DNA from: Acidobacteriota bacterium
Lineage (GTDB): Bacteria; Acidobacteriota; Vicinamibacteria; Vicinamibacterales; UBA8438
Assembly (NCBI GenBank): GCA_009861545.1
Contig: VXME01000100.1
Span: 1 to 56,286 of the forward strand
DNA length: 56,286 nucleotides
Direction: 5' to 3'
In this document: positions 1 to 8,377 of the stretch, in pieces
How the letters are laid out: every line of letters begins with the position of its first letter
Position numbering within the stretch: position 1 is the first letter of the stretch
Translations under genes and position numbers: made by a program
The notes under the pieces: model-generated
Told to the model about the DNA's origin: nothing
What the model saw: the letters and a program-made list of their open reading frames with translations, nothing else
Databases searched by the model: none

Positions 1-333
1 ATCCGCGCTACACCCTGTAGAATCAATCACTTGCGGGGTTTTCGACCGAACACTAGTTAGGTCAAGACTCCCACCAACGCAGTCCGCAGCTTGCGCTCCG
101 CGGCCGACACGAGGACGACGGTCGCTGTGCGAACGATCGGACATCGGAGCACGCGCCATGGTCGGCGAGTTGCTGTCCTTGCACGAAATCATCCAACTCG
201 CAGTCGGCTGGACCGATGTCCATCTGAGGTTCTGCGTCTTTCACACCAGCTTGCCCCGTCGTCGCGTTGAGGGGCGACGACGACGTGGGCGTCGACGCTG
301 GGGTCGATGATCAGGTCGCCCGGACCCGCGACG
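1..333. other. Stretch without a supportable gene
   Basis: I see no gene here. The first 60 bases are noticeably more AT-rich than the rest of the window. A short minus-strand reading frame (62-244) has no ribosome binding site, no recognisable domain and an unremarkable composition, so it is not called. The right part adjoins the decayed cadherin-like fragment and may be further remnant of it. Confidence 0.5.
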
Positions 334-920
334 CTATCTCCATCGCAGGCTCCGCTGTCGGCTTTGCCGCCAGCTATTCGGCGCGCCCGCCGACTCGTGG
401 TCCTCGTCCGTGGCCGCCTCGTCGTCCTCTGCCTCCGGCGGCTCGTTCACGTTGACGATCGTCGGGCCGGCATCGCGCACCATGCCGTCCCGCCTCCCGA
501 CGGTGAAGCGCAACCGGTCGCCCACCGCCAGCCCATAGCTCACCTCGTCGCCATCGGCGTCCGACGCCGCCACCGCGCCGAGGTCGACCGGCTTCCGGCT
601 GCCATCGACGTTCTCCCGCAGCTTGAACGCGTACCGGGTCGACTCGAACTCCGGCGGTTGGTTCGTGACCTCGACGGTCACCGTCGCTCCGACGCCGAGC
701 CGCCCCGCCCGTCGGAGACCCGCACGCGGATCGTCACCCGGCCCGTCGCCTCCGGCGCCGTCCAGCGCGCCGTCGCCCCGTCCGTCGCACCGCTGAAGCT
801 GCCCTCGGGGGCGCTCCAGGCATACGTCAGCGCGTCGCCGTCCGGGTCCGATGCCGTCGCCCGTCCGACAGAGGGCGCTTGGCCCGCATTGGCGCGGACC
901 TCTCCAAGCAACTCGTTCAA
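334..920 (-). pseudogene. Frameshifted fragment of a cadherin/PKD-like repeat protein
   Basis: Two adjacent minus-strand frames together read as one surface-protein fragment. The upstream frame (about 920 to 690) encodes a PKD/cadherin-like domain with 'ASDPDGDALTYAW' and 'RVRVSDGRGGSAS'. It then runs into a stop at 678. The next frame continues exactly where expected with 'ATVTVEVTNQPPEFE', 'AASDADGDEVSYGL' and 'IVNVNEPPEAED', a second cadherin-like repeat with an acidic calcium-binding type DxDGD motif. Removing one base near position 690 joins the frames without loss of homologous pattern. There is no ATG or signal peptide at the 5' end, and the C-terminal 20 residues look like out-of-frame sequence. 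I read it as a 5'-truncated, frameshifted relic of a large secreted repeat protein; a sequencing error at the shift is possible, but the missing N-terminus would remain. Confidence 0.6.
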
Positions 921-1075
921 CCCGTCTGCACGGCTTCCGGCGGCTCACGACATGGTCGACGTCAATTCGTGCGCGGCGATCTCGAAAGCCAGTTCTGGTT
1001 CACCGCGACACCCATTACAGCCGGCACGCGGGTCGATCCCGGACAACGTGCCGGCGGTGGTAGACTCGGCGAACC

Positions 1076-1612
1076 ATGCATCTAGCCACCAGGGTGCTGA
1101 TAGTCGTCGGTTGCCTCCTGCTGATCCCGGTCACCGCGGTCCTCACTGCTGCCGCGAAGCAACGTCTTTCGGACGGCTCGGACTTCGTATTCTCGGGCGG
1201 CCCCCTCGTGTCGGGCGAGTTGCACACCGGCCCCGAGCCGGACTGGAGCTTCACCAACGACATCGTGACCATCGAGCTGCAGTTGGAGGACCCGCCGCGG
1301 TCCCGCACCATCTGGGTCGGCGAGCACGACGGCAAGCTGTACGTCTTCTCCGCCTACATGCGCAGCGCGGTCGGCCGGCTGTGGAAGAGCTGGCCGCTCC
1401 AGGCCGAGCGCGACGGCCGGGCGGTGCTGCGCATCGACGGCAAGCGCTACGAGCGCCAGCTCCGGCGCATCGAGTCGGGTCCGATCCTCGAAGGCATCAC
1501 CGCCTCGATTGCCGACAAGTACACGTACAACATCAGCCGGGAACTCGTGCAAGCGGGCGAGATCTGGCTGTTCGAGGCGGCGCCGCGCGATCCATCCCGC
1601 CGACGCCGATGA
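1076..1612 (+). CDS. Small membrane-anchored protein, family member A (split-barrel-like?)
   Basis: A 178-residue protein with one N-terminal membrane segment (about residues 6-25) and an exported domain. The domain shows 'DWSFTNDIVTIELQ' followed by an alternating beta-rich stretch with 'DGKLYVFSAY', 'GRLWKSW', 'AVLRIDGKRYERQLRRI' and 'IWLFEA'. The same order of motifs (DW.F, hydrophobic strand, DG.(Y), W, LRI.G..Y, R, final W.F) occurs in two other proteins of this window, at 16261-16752 and 30106-30648. The pattern recalls flavin/F420-binding split-barrel proteins, in which a substrate-side strand is followed by 'G..W.LN'-like segments. That fold assignment is inference. The gene stands alone; no strong Shine-Dalgarno precedes the ATG. 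Confidence 0.6.
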   Translation: MHLATRVLIVVGCLLLIPVTAVLTAAAKQRLSDGSDFVFSGGPLVSGELHTGPEPDWSFTNDIVTIELQLEDPPRSRTIWVGEHDGKLYVFSAYMRSAVGRLWKSWPLQAERDGRAVLRIDGKRYERQLRRIESGPILEGITASIADKYTYNISRELVQAGEIWLFEAAPRDPSRRRR

Positions 1613-2031
1613 ACCCTGGCGGCAGGCCCTCGACGCCAGGGACGCTTGCGATCACGGCACGGCTGGACGCCTACGCGCCATCCGGCTCCTCACCGAGGAA
1701 CGCGCCCCAGCCATGCTCAGCCGGCTGTCGACCGGCGCGCGGCGTCCCGTGTGCATAAAATGTACATGCTGCTTGGCACGCCTTCCGAGATTTGACACCC
1801 CAACTGACACCCTACGGAGCGGACGCCCGTACGATTCCTCCGTTCTCGCCGCCGCGGCGCCCCTGCAGTGGCCGCCACGGGTGATTCTGCCATCCATGCC
1901 TCGCATGACCTCGATGGACGTGGCGAGGACGTGGCGCGTCGGTCTTGTCAAGGCCGACAGCAAGTACGCCGGGGGACGGGCGCGATCGACGCAACTTGAC
2001 TCTGGCCAGCCATTCCTCCTTGAATTGGCCC
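1613..2031. other. Intergenic stretch, no gene seen
   Basis: About 420 bases between the family A gene and the small exported His/Cys protein. Reading frames crossing it are shadows with no domain or ribosome binding site. The tract around 1750-1815 is relatively AT-rich and contains a short direct repeat, TGACACCC (1793 and 1805 region), which could belong to a promoter, but no convincing -35/-10 pair was found. Confidence 0.4.
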
Positions 2032-2310
2032 ATGGCTCCGTCGAGGTGGATCGCGGCGATCGCGGCGGTGCTGCTCATGGCGCTCGCGCCGTTTGGCGTC
2101 GCTCTCCACGAGCACGGCGCCGACCCGCAGACCGACGGTCACACGGACTGTGATGCGTGTCTCTTCCGCCACCTGTCCGTGATCACCGCGGACGGCGCGC
2201 CCGCGCCGACCGCACCGAATCTCGTCGCACACGCCGTCGTTTCCACCCCTGCGGCCGGCAACTTGCACGTCGCTTTCGGCATCCGTCCCACGCGCGCCCC
2301 ACCGGTGTAG
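2032..2310 (+). CDS. Small exported His/Cys protein, DUF2946-like
   Basis: A 92-residue protein beginning MAPSRWIAAIAAVLLM, a signal peptide or single membrane helix, followed by 'HEHGADPQTDGHTDCDACLF'. The combination of a signal helix, a histidine cluster and a C-x-x-C pair just after it resembles the DUF2946 family of small proteins that often sit beside transport genes and may bind metal. I chose the ATG at 2032 because upstream extension adds an unlikely charged leader in front of the signal helix. A second protein of the same design is at 7993. The ADOP permease starts 87 bases downstream on the same strand, so the two may be co-transcribed. Family membership is a tentative reading; function is unknown. 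Confidence 0.55.
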   Translation: MAPSRWIAAIAAVLLMALAPFGVALHEHGADPQTDGHTDCDACLFRHLSVITADGAPAPTAPNLVAHAVVSTPAAGNLHVAFGIRPTRAPPV

Positions 2311-2397
2311 TCCGGGACCGACGGCGCGGCTTCCATCTTCGCCGCGGACGCGGCCGCGCCTTTCCTACGCCACGGAAGCTGATGCGAGGGAGACCTG

Positions 2398-4881
2398 ATG
2401 TCAACGCAAACGACGTATCGCTTCGAGCCGGGCGCCTCGCGAGGTTGGCTCAAGCATTTCGAGCTGTCGTGGCGAGCATTGCGGCGCGCGCCTTCGTTCG
2501 CCGTTCCCGCGGTGGTGACCATAGCCCTGGGAATCGGGGCTGCGACGGCTGTGTTCAGCCTGGTCTACGCGATACTTCTCCGTCCGTTCCCCTATCCGGA
2601 CGCGGACCGCCTGGTGCGCGTGTTCACCGTGGCGGAGGGCGAGCAGGGGGCGGAGAGAAACTGCTCGCTGCTCGATATCGAAGAGTACAACCGGCGTTCG
2701 ACCCTGCTGGAGAACATCGGCGGGTACACCGTCTTCGATTCGCAGATCGAGGGCGACGGTTTGGCGGAAGCCGTCGTCATCGCGCAGTTGAACCAGGAAG
2801 CCATGCACGCGGTGGGAGTGCAACCGGCCCTGGGTCGGCTCTTCACCGAAGAGGAAGATCGCACGGGCGGACCGGTGAACAAGGCGATACTCGGCCATGG
2901 GCTGTGGCAACGTCGTTACGGCGGTGCGCCCGACGCGCTGGGGAGCATGATCCGGCTGCCCATGGGAGAGTTCGAAGTGGTCGGGGTGATGCCCGCGGGA
3001 TACGGGTACCCGGACCGGGCGACGCTGTGGCTCACGATGGAGAGCTGGTACGCGCTGGGGCTGGACACCTATCGCGAGAAGCAGCGTGATCAACGGTGGT
3101 ACCCGACCGTCGCGCGCCTCGCGCCCGGCGTATCTCTCGAGCAGGCGCAGGACGAGATGGGCGCCGTGGCCCGGCAACTCGCGGCAGAGTTTCCCACGAC
3201 CAACCAGGACGTCGGTGTTCGTCTCGTGCCTCTGCGCGACGCCGAGGTGGGCGAGGTGCGTCCCTACCTGGCGTTGCTGGCCGGCGGTGTGTCGTTGGTG
3301 CTGCTGATCTGCATCTTCAACGTCGCGAATCTGCTGCTCGCACGAGCTCTCACGCAGCACAAGCAGTACGTGGTGCAGGCGGCGCTGGGGGCGGGACGGT
3401 TCGAGCTGACGAAGGGATTCCTGGCCGAGAGCCTGCTGCTCGCCGCCGTCGGGGGTGCCAGCGGCGCCGCCGTCGCGTGGGTGGCCGTCCGCGCGTTCCA
3501 GACACTGCTGCCCGACTCGCTGCCGATGTGGATGCACATCACGGTCGACCCGCATGTGCTGGCATTCTGCTTCGCGGCGACGGTGCTCAGCGGGCTGGCG
3601 CTCGGGGTCGCGCCTGCCGTAATGGGTTCGCGAGTGAATCTTACCGAGGCGCTGAAGGACGGCACGCGGGGGAGCTCGGGCGATTCCTGGGGGCGCTCCG
3701 CGCTCGTCGTGACGGAAGTGGCCGCCTCGCTGCTGCTCTTGCTGGGTGCGGGACTCCTGATGAAGACGTTCGTGCAGATGCAGAACGCGGATCACGGTTT
3801 CGAGGCCGAGAATCTGATCGTGGCGAACGTGCGCAACAGCCAGTTCTCGCAAGCGCCGCGCGCGGAACGATCGGCGCTGCTCGCGGCGTATCACGAGCGG
3901 GTGCTGGCGCGACTGCATGCCATCCCCGGGGTCGAGAGCGCGGCGGTCACCAACTCGCTCCCCTATACGGGCGGCGCGTTGCGGCACGGACGGCTTCGGG
4001 TTCAGGGCCTGGCGGAGGAGGAAACGCAGTTTCTGTTGCCGACGACCGGAGCCGATGTCTCGTGGGACTACTTCGAAGCGATGCGGATTCCCTTGACGGC
4101 AGGTCGGTTCTTCGAGCGCACCGACGCGAGCGACAACGCGCCGGTGGTCATCGTCAACGAGGTCGGCGCAAGAGCGCTCTTCGGCGAGCGGAACCCGATC
4201 GGGCAGATGGTGCAGTGGGGAGACACCGTGGGACCGTCGAACCCGTACTGCCGCGTCGTCGGGGTGGTCGGTGACGTCAAGCATGAGGGCGCGGAGCGTG
4301 ACGCGATCGAACTGTACTACCCGTTCACGCAATGGCCGGTGGGCGGCGGCTACTACGTCTTGCGCACGCGTCTGGACCAGACCGCGGTGTCAAGCGCGAT
4401 TCGGGAAGCGATCTCGCAGGAGGACCGGAACGCGGCCATCGTCTCGATCCAGAGCATGACGGAACGAATCGACGGCGCGCTGTGGCAGCGAAGGCTCTGG
4501 GGCGTATTGTTCTCGGTGTTTGCGGCGTTGGCGCTGTTGCTCGCCAGCGTCGGGTTGTACGGATTGCTGAGCTACTCCGTTGCGGTGCGCGCGCGGGACA
4601 TCGGGATCCGGTTGGCGCTCGGGGCAACGCCGGCGGGCGTACGGGCCATGGTCGTTCGACGCGGAATGGCATTGGTCCTGCTCGGACTCGCGATCGGGCT
4701 GGTGCTCTCGGTGGGAGCTCTCCGTACGATCGCGCACTTGTTGGTCGATGTTGCCGTGCTCGACTGGGCCATCTACGCGCCGGTGGCGGGCTGTCTGACA
4801 GCAGCCGGACTCTTGGCGTCGCTGTGGCCGGCCGTCCGGGCTTCGCGGCTCGACCCCGCGCAGTCACTGAGGAGCGAATAG
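2398..4881 (+). CDS. ABC transporter permease, ADOP type (MacB/FtsX duplicated)
   Basis: An 827-residue integral membrane protein. The N-terminal quarter has the MacB-like start 'LRRAPSFAVPAVVTIALGIGAATAVFS', then an extracytoplasmic MacB_PCD domain (about 80-270), three membrane segments of a first FtsX domain (about 285-405), a second helix plus second periplasmic domain (about 435-680) and a final three-helix FtsX domain ending 'WPAVRASRLDPAQSLRSE'. This duplicated layout without an ATPase domain is the 'acidobacterial duplicated orphan permease' form. Such proteins are thought to work with a separate MacB-type ATPase in lipoprotein or efflux-type mechanotransmission. GGGAG lies 8 bases before the ATG. 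No ATPase gene is adjacent. The substrate cannot be inferred. Confidence 0.9.
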   Translation: MSTQTTYRFEPGASRGWLKHFELSWRALRRAPSFAVPAVVTIALGIGAATAVFSLVYAILLRPFPYPDADRLVRVFTVAEGEQGAERNCSLLDIEEYNRRSTLLENIGGYTVFDSQIEGDGLAEAVVIAQLNQEAMHAVGVQPALGRLFTEEEDRTGGPVNKAILGHGLWQRRYGGAPDALGSMIRLPMGEFEVVGVMPAGYGYPDRATLWLTMESWYALGLDTYREKQRDQRWYPTVARLAPGVSLEQAQDEMGAVARQLAAEFPTTNQDVGVRLVPLRDAEVGEVRPYLALLAGGVSLVLLICIFNVANLLLARALTQHKQYVVQAALGAGRFELTKGFLAESLLLAAVGGASGAAVAWVAVRAFQTLLPDSLPMWMHITVDPHVLAFCFAATVLSGLALGVAPAVMGSRVNLTEALKDGTRGSSGDSWGRSALVVTEVAASLLLLLGAGLLMKTFVQMQNADHGFEAENLIVANVRNSQFSQAPRAERSALLAAYHERVLARLHAIPGVESAAVTNSLPYTGGALRHGRLRVQGLAEEETQFLLPTTGADVSWDYFEAMRIPLTAGRFFERTDASDNAPVVIVNEVGARALFGERNPIGQMVQWGDTVGPSNPYCRVVGVVGDVKHEGAERDAIELYYPFTQWPVGGGYYVLRTRLDQTAVSSAIREAISQEDRNAAIVSIQSMTERIDGALWQRRLWGVLFSVFAALALLLASVGLYGLLSYSVAVRARDIGIRLALGATPAGVRAMVVRRGMALVLLGLAIGLVLSVGALRTIAHLLVDVAVLDWAIYAPVAGCLTAAGLLASLWPAVRASRLDPAQSLRSE

Positions 4882-4889
4882 ACGACCGA

Positions 4890-6506
4890 TCACACCGCGC
4901 AAAAGCGACGGAAGGCGACGACCGCGCCGGAGGTCCCGAACGCGGCGAACGCGGCGAGCGCGGCGAGCGCGGCCAGAGACCGCCGCACGATCGATCCGGC
5001 GGGTTCTTCCACATACTCGAAGGTCGGCAAGCGGTCGTAGTCCGCGGGCGAGAGCGCCGCCGCATGGAACACACGCGGCCAGAAAAAGGCGCGCTGCTCC
5101 GCCTGATAGACGGCCGCCAGTTCGAAGAAGCGTCGATAGCGGGCCTCACCCGTACCGGCCGCGTCGCTGAGCACGCGTTGCACGAGGGAGGCCGGCGCCA
5201 GCCATGCCCACCGATCGAGAAACGCGCGGCGCGAGACCAGGCTGTCGGCGATGCGATCCCGAACCGCCGCCGTGCGGCGCGCGACCGCCTCCTCCTGTGC
5301 CGCCAGCAGCACGTAGAAGAGGCTCATCTGCGTGAAGCGGCGATCGCCGGCGAGCTTCGGATGCCGCGCGAAGAAACCGTCGAGCAGCGGGTTGCCCACC
5401 GGCGCCGGCTCGACGATGGTGGTCATCGCCGCGTGCATCGACGCCTGGTCGTGGATGCGATCGCGGTGCCGTTCGAGGAACTGGCGGCGCAACGCCTCCT
5501 CGTTGGCGGTCACGCGCGCCTCGTTGCGCGCGCGGCGCGCGGCCTCCACGAGCTCGATGCGAGGCGGCACCGGGTGCAGCTCGGTGGCCGCGAGCGTGAG
5601 CGCGGACGGGAGCACGACCACCAGGACAATCCACAAGACGGCCAGCACCATCACGTTGTGCGCGGAGCCGCGGCCGGATGCGTTGATCCAGGCCGCGAGC
5701 GCGAGCCAGAAGGCGCCGTAGAGCACGACAGTGGCGGCCCACAGCAGCAGGCGCGTGCCGTCACCGGGCGCGGCGAAGCCGGTCGATGCGGCGATCCCGA
5801 TCACCGGGCACAGGAGGGCGAGGCCGACGATCAGCACGCCGCGCAACGCGATCTTCGCGGCCACCAGCGTCCGCAGCCGGATGGGCTGGGCAAGTACGAG
5901 CGCCAGCGTGCCCTCCTCGCGCTCGGTGGCGAGCAGGTTGCAGGTGAGCGCGATGATCAACGGATAGCCGTAGACCATCACGAACAGCAGATCGAAGTGA
6001 CCGACGAGCAGCCTGCGCGGGCTGGTCACGTTCTCGATCGCACGGCCGAAGATCGGCCCGGCGCCCTTCGACGGCAGTGCCTGCGGGTAGGGATTGATCC
6101 CGATCTCCAGCGTCATGACCGAGTAGACGTCCGGGTAGAGGTCCGTGCGGCCGACGGCGAGGGCCTCGTGCGGGGAGGGTGGCAGGACGACGTTCCGCTG
6201 CCGCGTCGCGGCGAGCACGAACTCCGGATCGCGAGGGCCGTATTCGGGTGGCCGGTCCGACGGCGCCCCCAGACGACGTTCGGCGTCCATGGCCTGTTGC
6301 CGGAGCTCGGCCACGGTCCGGCGGCCTGCCTCGGCCACCCGCTCGAGGGCGGAACGGTGCGCGGAGGCGCGCCGTTCCCCGGTGCCCAGCGCATAAGCCG
6401 CGAGGGCGACGAAGAGGACGAGCACCGTGACCACGGCGCGATCGGCGCGCAGCAGGCGCCATTCGTGGCGAAGCACCGTGCCCAACGTGCCCGAACGCTC
6501 AGACAT
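4890..6506 (-). CDS. ABC-2 type permease, DUF3526 family (second of pair)
   Basis: A 538-residue membrane protein with one N-terminal helix (about 25-42), a long extracytoplasmic loop (to about residue 185), then a cluster of five helices (about 187-320), a second large loop and a last helix near the C-terminus. The segment 'FVMVYGYPLIIALTCNLLATEREEGTLALVLAQP' region, here recognised by 'EREEGTLALVLAQP', is the signature cytoplasmic turn of ABC-2 permeases. The loop size and late final helix match DUF3526 proteins. GGAGG precedes the ATG by 4 bases and lies inside the 3' end of the upstream gene; the two genes overlap by 8 bases, so they are translationally coupled. It ends 9 bases from the converging ADOP gene. 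Confidence 0.88.
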   Translation of the reverse strand: MSERSGTLGTVLRHEWRLLRADRAVVTVLVLFVALAAYALGTGERRASAHRSALERVAEAGRRTVAELRQQAMDAERRLGAPSDRPPEYGPRDPEFVLAATRQRNVVLPPSPHEALAVGRTDLYPDVYSVMTLEIGINPYPQALPSKGAGPIFGRAIENVTSPRRLLVGHFDLLFVMVYGYPLIIALTCNLLATEREEGTLALVLAQPIRLRTLVAAKIALRGVLIVGLALLCPVIGIAASTGFAAPGDGTRLLLWAATVVLYGAFWLALAAWINASGRGSAHNVMVLAVLWIVLVVVLPSALTLAATELHPVPPRIELVEAARRARNEARVTANEEALRRQFLERHRDRIHDQASMHAAMTTIVEPAPVGNPLLDGFFARHPKLAGDRRFTQMSLFYVLLAAQEEAVARRTAAVRDRIADSLVSRRAFLDRWAWLAPASLVQRVLSDAAGTGEARYRRFFELAAVYQAEQRAFFWPRVFHAAALSPADYDRLPTFEYVEEPAGSIVRRSLAALAALAAFAAFGTSGAVVAFRRFCAV

Positions 6507-7926
6507 GCAACCTCCGGACCGAGGCCAGCAGGCCGGCGGTGGCAGCCGTCAGCCAGAGGAGGAGCGTGGCGGTGGATGTCCACGTGTAGCTCGCCGCCCA
6601 GGCCAGCGGAGGCCGCACGTACTCGAATCGCGGCAGCTCGGCCCAGAGGTCGCGACCGCGAAGATAACCCGCGTAGAACGTCTCGTCGCCGGGACGCTGC
6701 GCGATCTCGTCGTTCACGGCGATGGCGCGGTTGAGCGGCTGCACCAGGTCCAGGCGATAGGCTTCCGCGGCGGCGGCGAAGCGGCGGTGGTGCGCGAGGT
6801 CGGTGCCGGACAGCGCATTCGAGACGTGCTGCAAGGCCAGCGCCGGCGCCAGCAGTCCGACGATGCGTCCGACCTGCTCCTGCCGTTCGTAGATGTCGAA
6901 TAGTGCGTCGAGGTGGCGGCGGTAGATGTGACTGCTCTCGGCTTCGCCCTCGGAGAGCGCAAAGCCGATGGGACTGACCGGCAGCGCCTCGGGGCCGGCC
7001 ACGCCGTACTCGGAGACGAGGCGCTTCGTCACCGCCTCCACGCGCTGCGGGAAGGGGATCATCCGCGCGAAATCCTCTTCGATGTCGGCGTCGAAGGCCG
7101 TCGCGAGCGGGGCGGGATGGACGAAGCCCGCAAGATCGGCACCGAGCCGCGGCGCGAGCAGACAGGTGGCGAACCAGAACGCGAGCAGCCCCGCCAACGC
7201 CTGCCGGCTCGTACCCGCGCGGGCCGACACCCAGAGCCCCACTGCGCCCCAGATCGTGAAATACGCGAGGTAGACGAGCGCGAGCGCGGCGGCGCGGCCC
7301 ACTTCCTCCCGCACTTCCGAAGCGTCGGCCAGCGCGAGTCCTGCCCCCAGTAGCGCGGCGGGAAGCAGCACGCAGGCGAGGAGCAAGGCGACGGCCACGG
7401 TCTTTCCAAGGACGAGCTCCCAGCCGCGCACACCGGTGGCGAGCGCCTGGCGCAGCGTGCCCTGCTCCCGCTCGCCGGCGAACGTGGAGAACGTGAGGAG
7501 CACGATCACCAGCGGCACGAGGATCTGTAGCGCCGTGGCGGCCGTCAGCTCGCCGAAGCGTGCGCCCGGGGAGGCATCGGCGGCGGGCCGTCCCGCGAAG
7601 AGGTTCTGCTTGTGGGCTTCGAGAAAGACGAACGATCCGACATAGTCGTCGATCCCCCGGTCGACGGCGGCCAGGGGCGGCACGGGCTTGAACAGGAACA
7701 TGCCGTAGTGGGCCGCCATGTGCGGATGCATCGCCCCCTTCTCGAGCCAGGCCTCGTGCTGTACGTCCGTAGCCGCCCGCCGCAGGGCGGCGGCCTGGGT
7801 GGAGCGCGTCCAGCCGACCCACACGGAGACGGCGAGCAGCAGCAGAAGCACACCCACGGCCCAGCGCAGACGACCGTCGCGCGACATCTCCAGCAGGTCC
7901 CGTCGCGCGACCTGGAGCGCGATCAT
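6499..7926 (-). CDS. ABC-2 type permease, DUF3526 family (first of pair)
   Basis: A 475-residue membrane protein of the same architecture as its partner: an N-terminal helix, a large loop, a five-helix core and a terminal helix. 'FAGEREQGTLRQALATG' is the ABC-2 signature. I start at the ATG at 7926 because AAGGATGAG sits 5 bases upstream; a TTG six codons earlier is possible but has no such site. Pairs of DUF3526 permeases normally follow a gene for their ATP-binding subunit; here none is upstream, and the neighbouring region is occupied by a divergent small His/Cys gene. The pair therefore needs an ATPase encoded elsewhere or has lost it. Confidence 0.88.
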   Translation of the reverse strand: MIALQVARRDLLEMSRDGRLRWAVGVLLLLLAVSVWVGWTRSTQAAALRRAATDVQHEAWLEKGAMHPHMAAHYGMFLFKPVPPLAAVDRGIDDYVGSFVFLEAHKQNLFAGRPAADASPGARFGELTAATALQILVPLVIVLLTFSTFAGEREQGTLRQALATGVRGWELVLGKTVAVALLLACVLLPAALLGAGLALADASEVREEVGRAAALALVYLAYFTIWGAVGLWVSARAGTSRQALAGLLAFWFATCLLAPRLGADLAGFVHPAPLATAFDADIEEDFARMIPFPQRVEAVTKRLVSEYGVAGPEALPVSPIGFALSEGEAESSHIYRRHLDALFDIYERQEQVGRIVGLLAPALALQHVSNALSGTDLAHHRRFAAAAEAYRLDLVQPLNRAIAVNDEIAQRPGDETFYAGYLRGRDLWAELPRFEYVRPPLAWAASYTWTSTATLLLWLTAATAGLLASVRRLHV

Positions 7927-7992
7927 GCTCTCATCCTTCAACAACGAGGACGGCTTGACAAGCGTTCAAGGTCTGCGGTTAGGTAACTGGCA

Positions 7993-8322
7993 ATGGTGTC
8001 GATACCGCGGGGACGGTGGTTGGTCCCGGCCATCACGGTCATGTTGGTTGCGTTAGCGATCGGACCGGCCAGTGGGTTCTTTCATGGCCACGGGACCGGC
8101 GCGCCCGACGACCATTGTGCGGTCTGCCACGCGCACCATGCCTCCGCCATCGAGACACAGCACGCGCACGTCGGACTCGAGGCTGTCGCCCACACGCTCA
8201 CACCGCTGCAGGCCAAGGCCGAGCGTGACGTCTGCCTCGGCGTCCACTTCTGCCGCGGTCCCCCCTGCCCTCCTCGCTCTAGTCCCGATCGCTCGGACAC
8301 CACCAATCGCCCCGCGGGGTAG
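7993..8322 (+). CDS. Small exported His/Cys-rich protein, DUF2946-like
   Basis: A 109-residue protein: an N-terminal hydrophobic segment (about residues 10-29), then 'FFHGHGTGAPDDHCAVCHAHHAS', whose central part 'DDHCAVCHAHH' is very rich in potential metal ligands, then a less ordered tail with two more cysteines (VCLGVHFC). It shares design with the protein at 2032-2310 (helix, HxH, D-x-C-x-x-C). The CAVCH string also fits a haem c attachment motif C-x-x-C-H, but no cytochrome fold follows. It is divergent from the DUF3526 permease pair with 66 bases between starts, and 47-55 bases ahead of the amidohydrolase. Possible role: metal handling at the envelope. No specific function is known to me. 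Confidence 0.5.
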   Translation: MVSIPRGRWLVPAITVMLVALAIGPASGFFHGHGTGAPDDHCAVCHAHHASAIETQHAHVGLEAVAHTLTPLQAKAERDVCLGVHFCRGPPCPPRSSPDRSDTTNRPAG

Positions 8323-8377
8323 GCGCCGCCGGTCCCGTGGGCCATCGCGTAGGCGGCTGGAGTAGGGAGTGACGACC

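Noticed and set aside
62-244. Small minus-strand frame near the left end
   Set aside because: No ribosome binding site, no domain, and no conserved-looking stretch.
4332-6734. Long plus-strand frame opposite the DUF3526 gene
   Set aside because: Overlaps two well-supported genes and has low-complexity Arg/Gly composition.
7993-8322. CAVCH in the small exported protein as a cytochrome c
   Set aside because: The chain after the motif is too short and disordered for a cytochrome fold and lacks an axial methionine context; a metal-binding cluster is the simpler reading.
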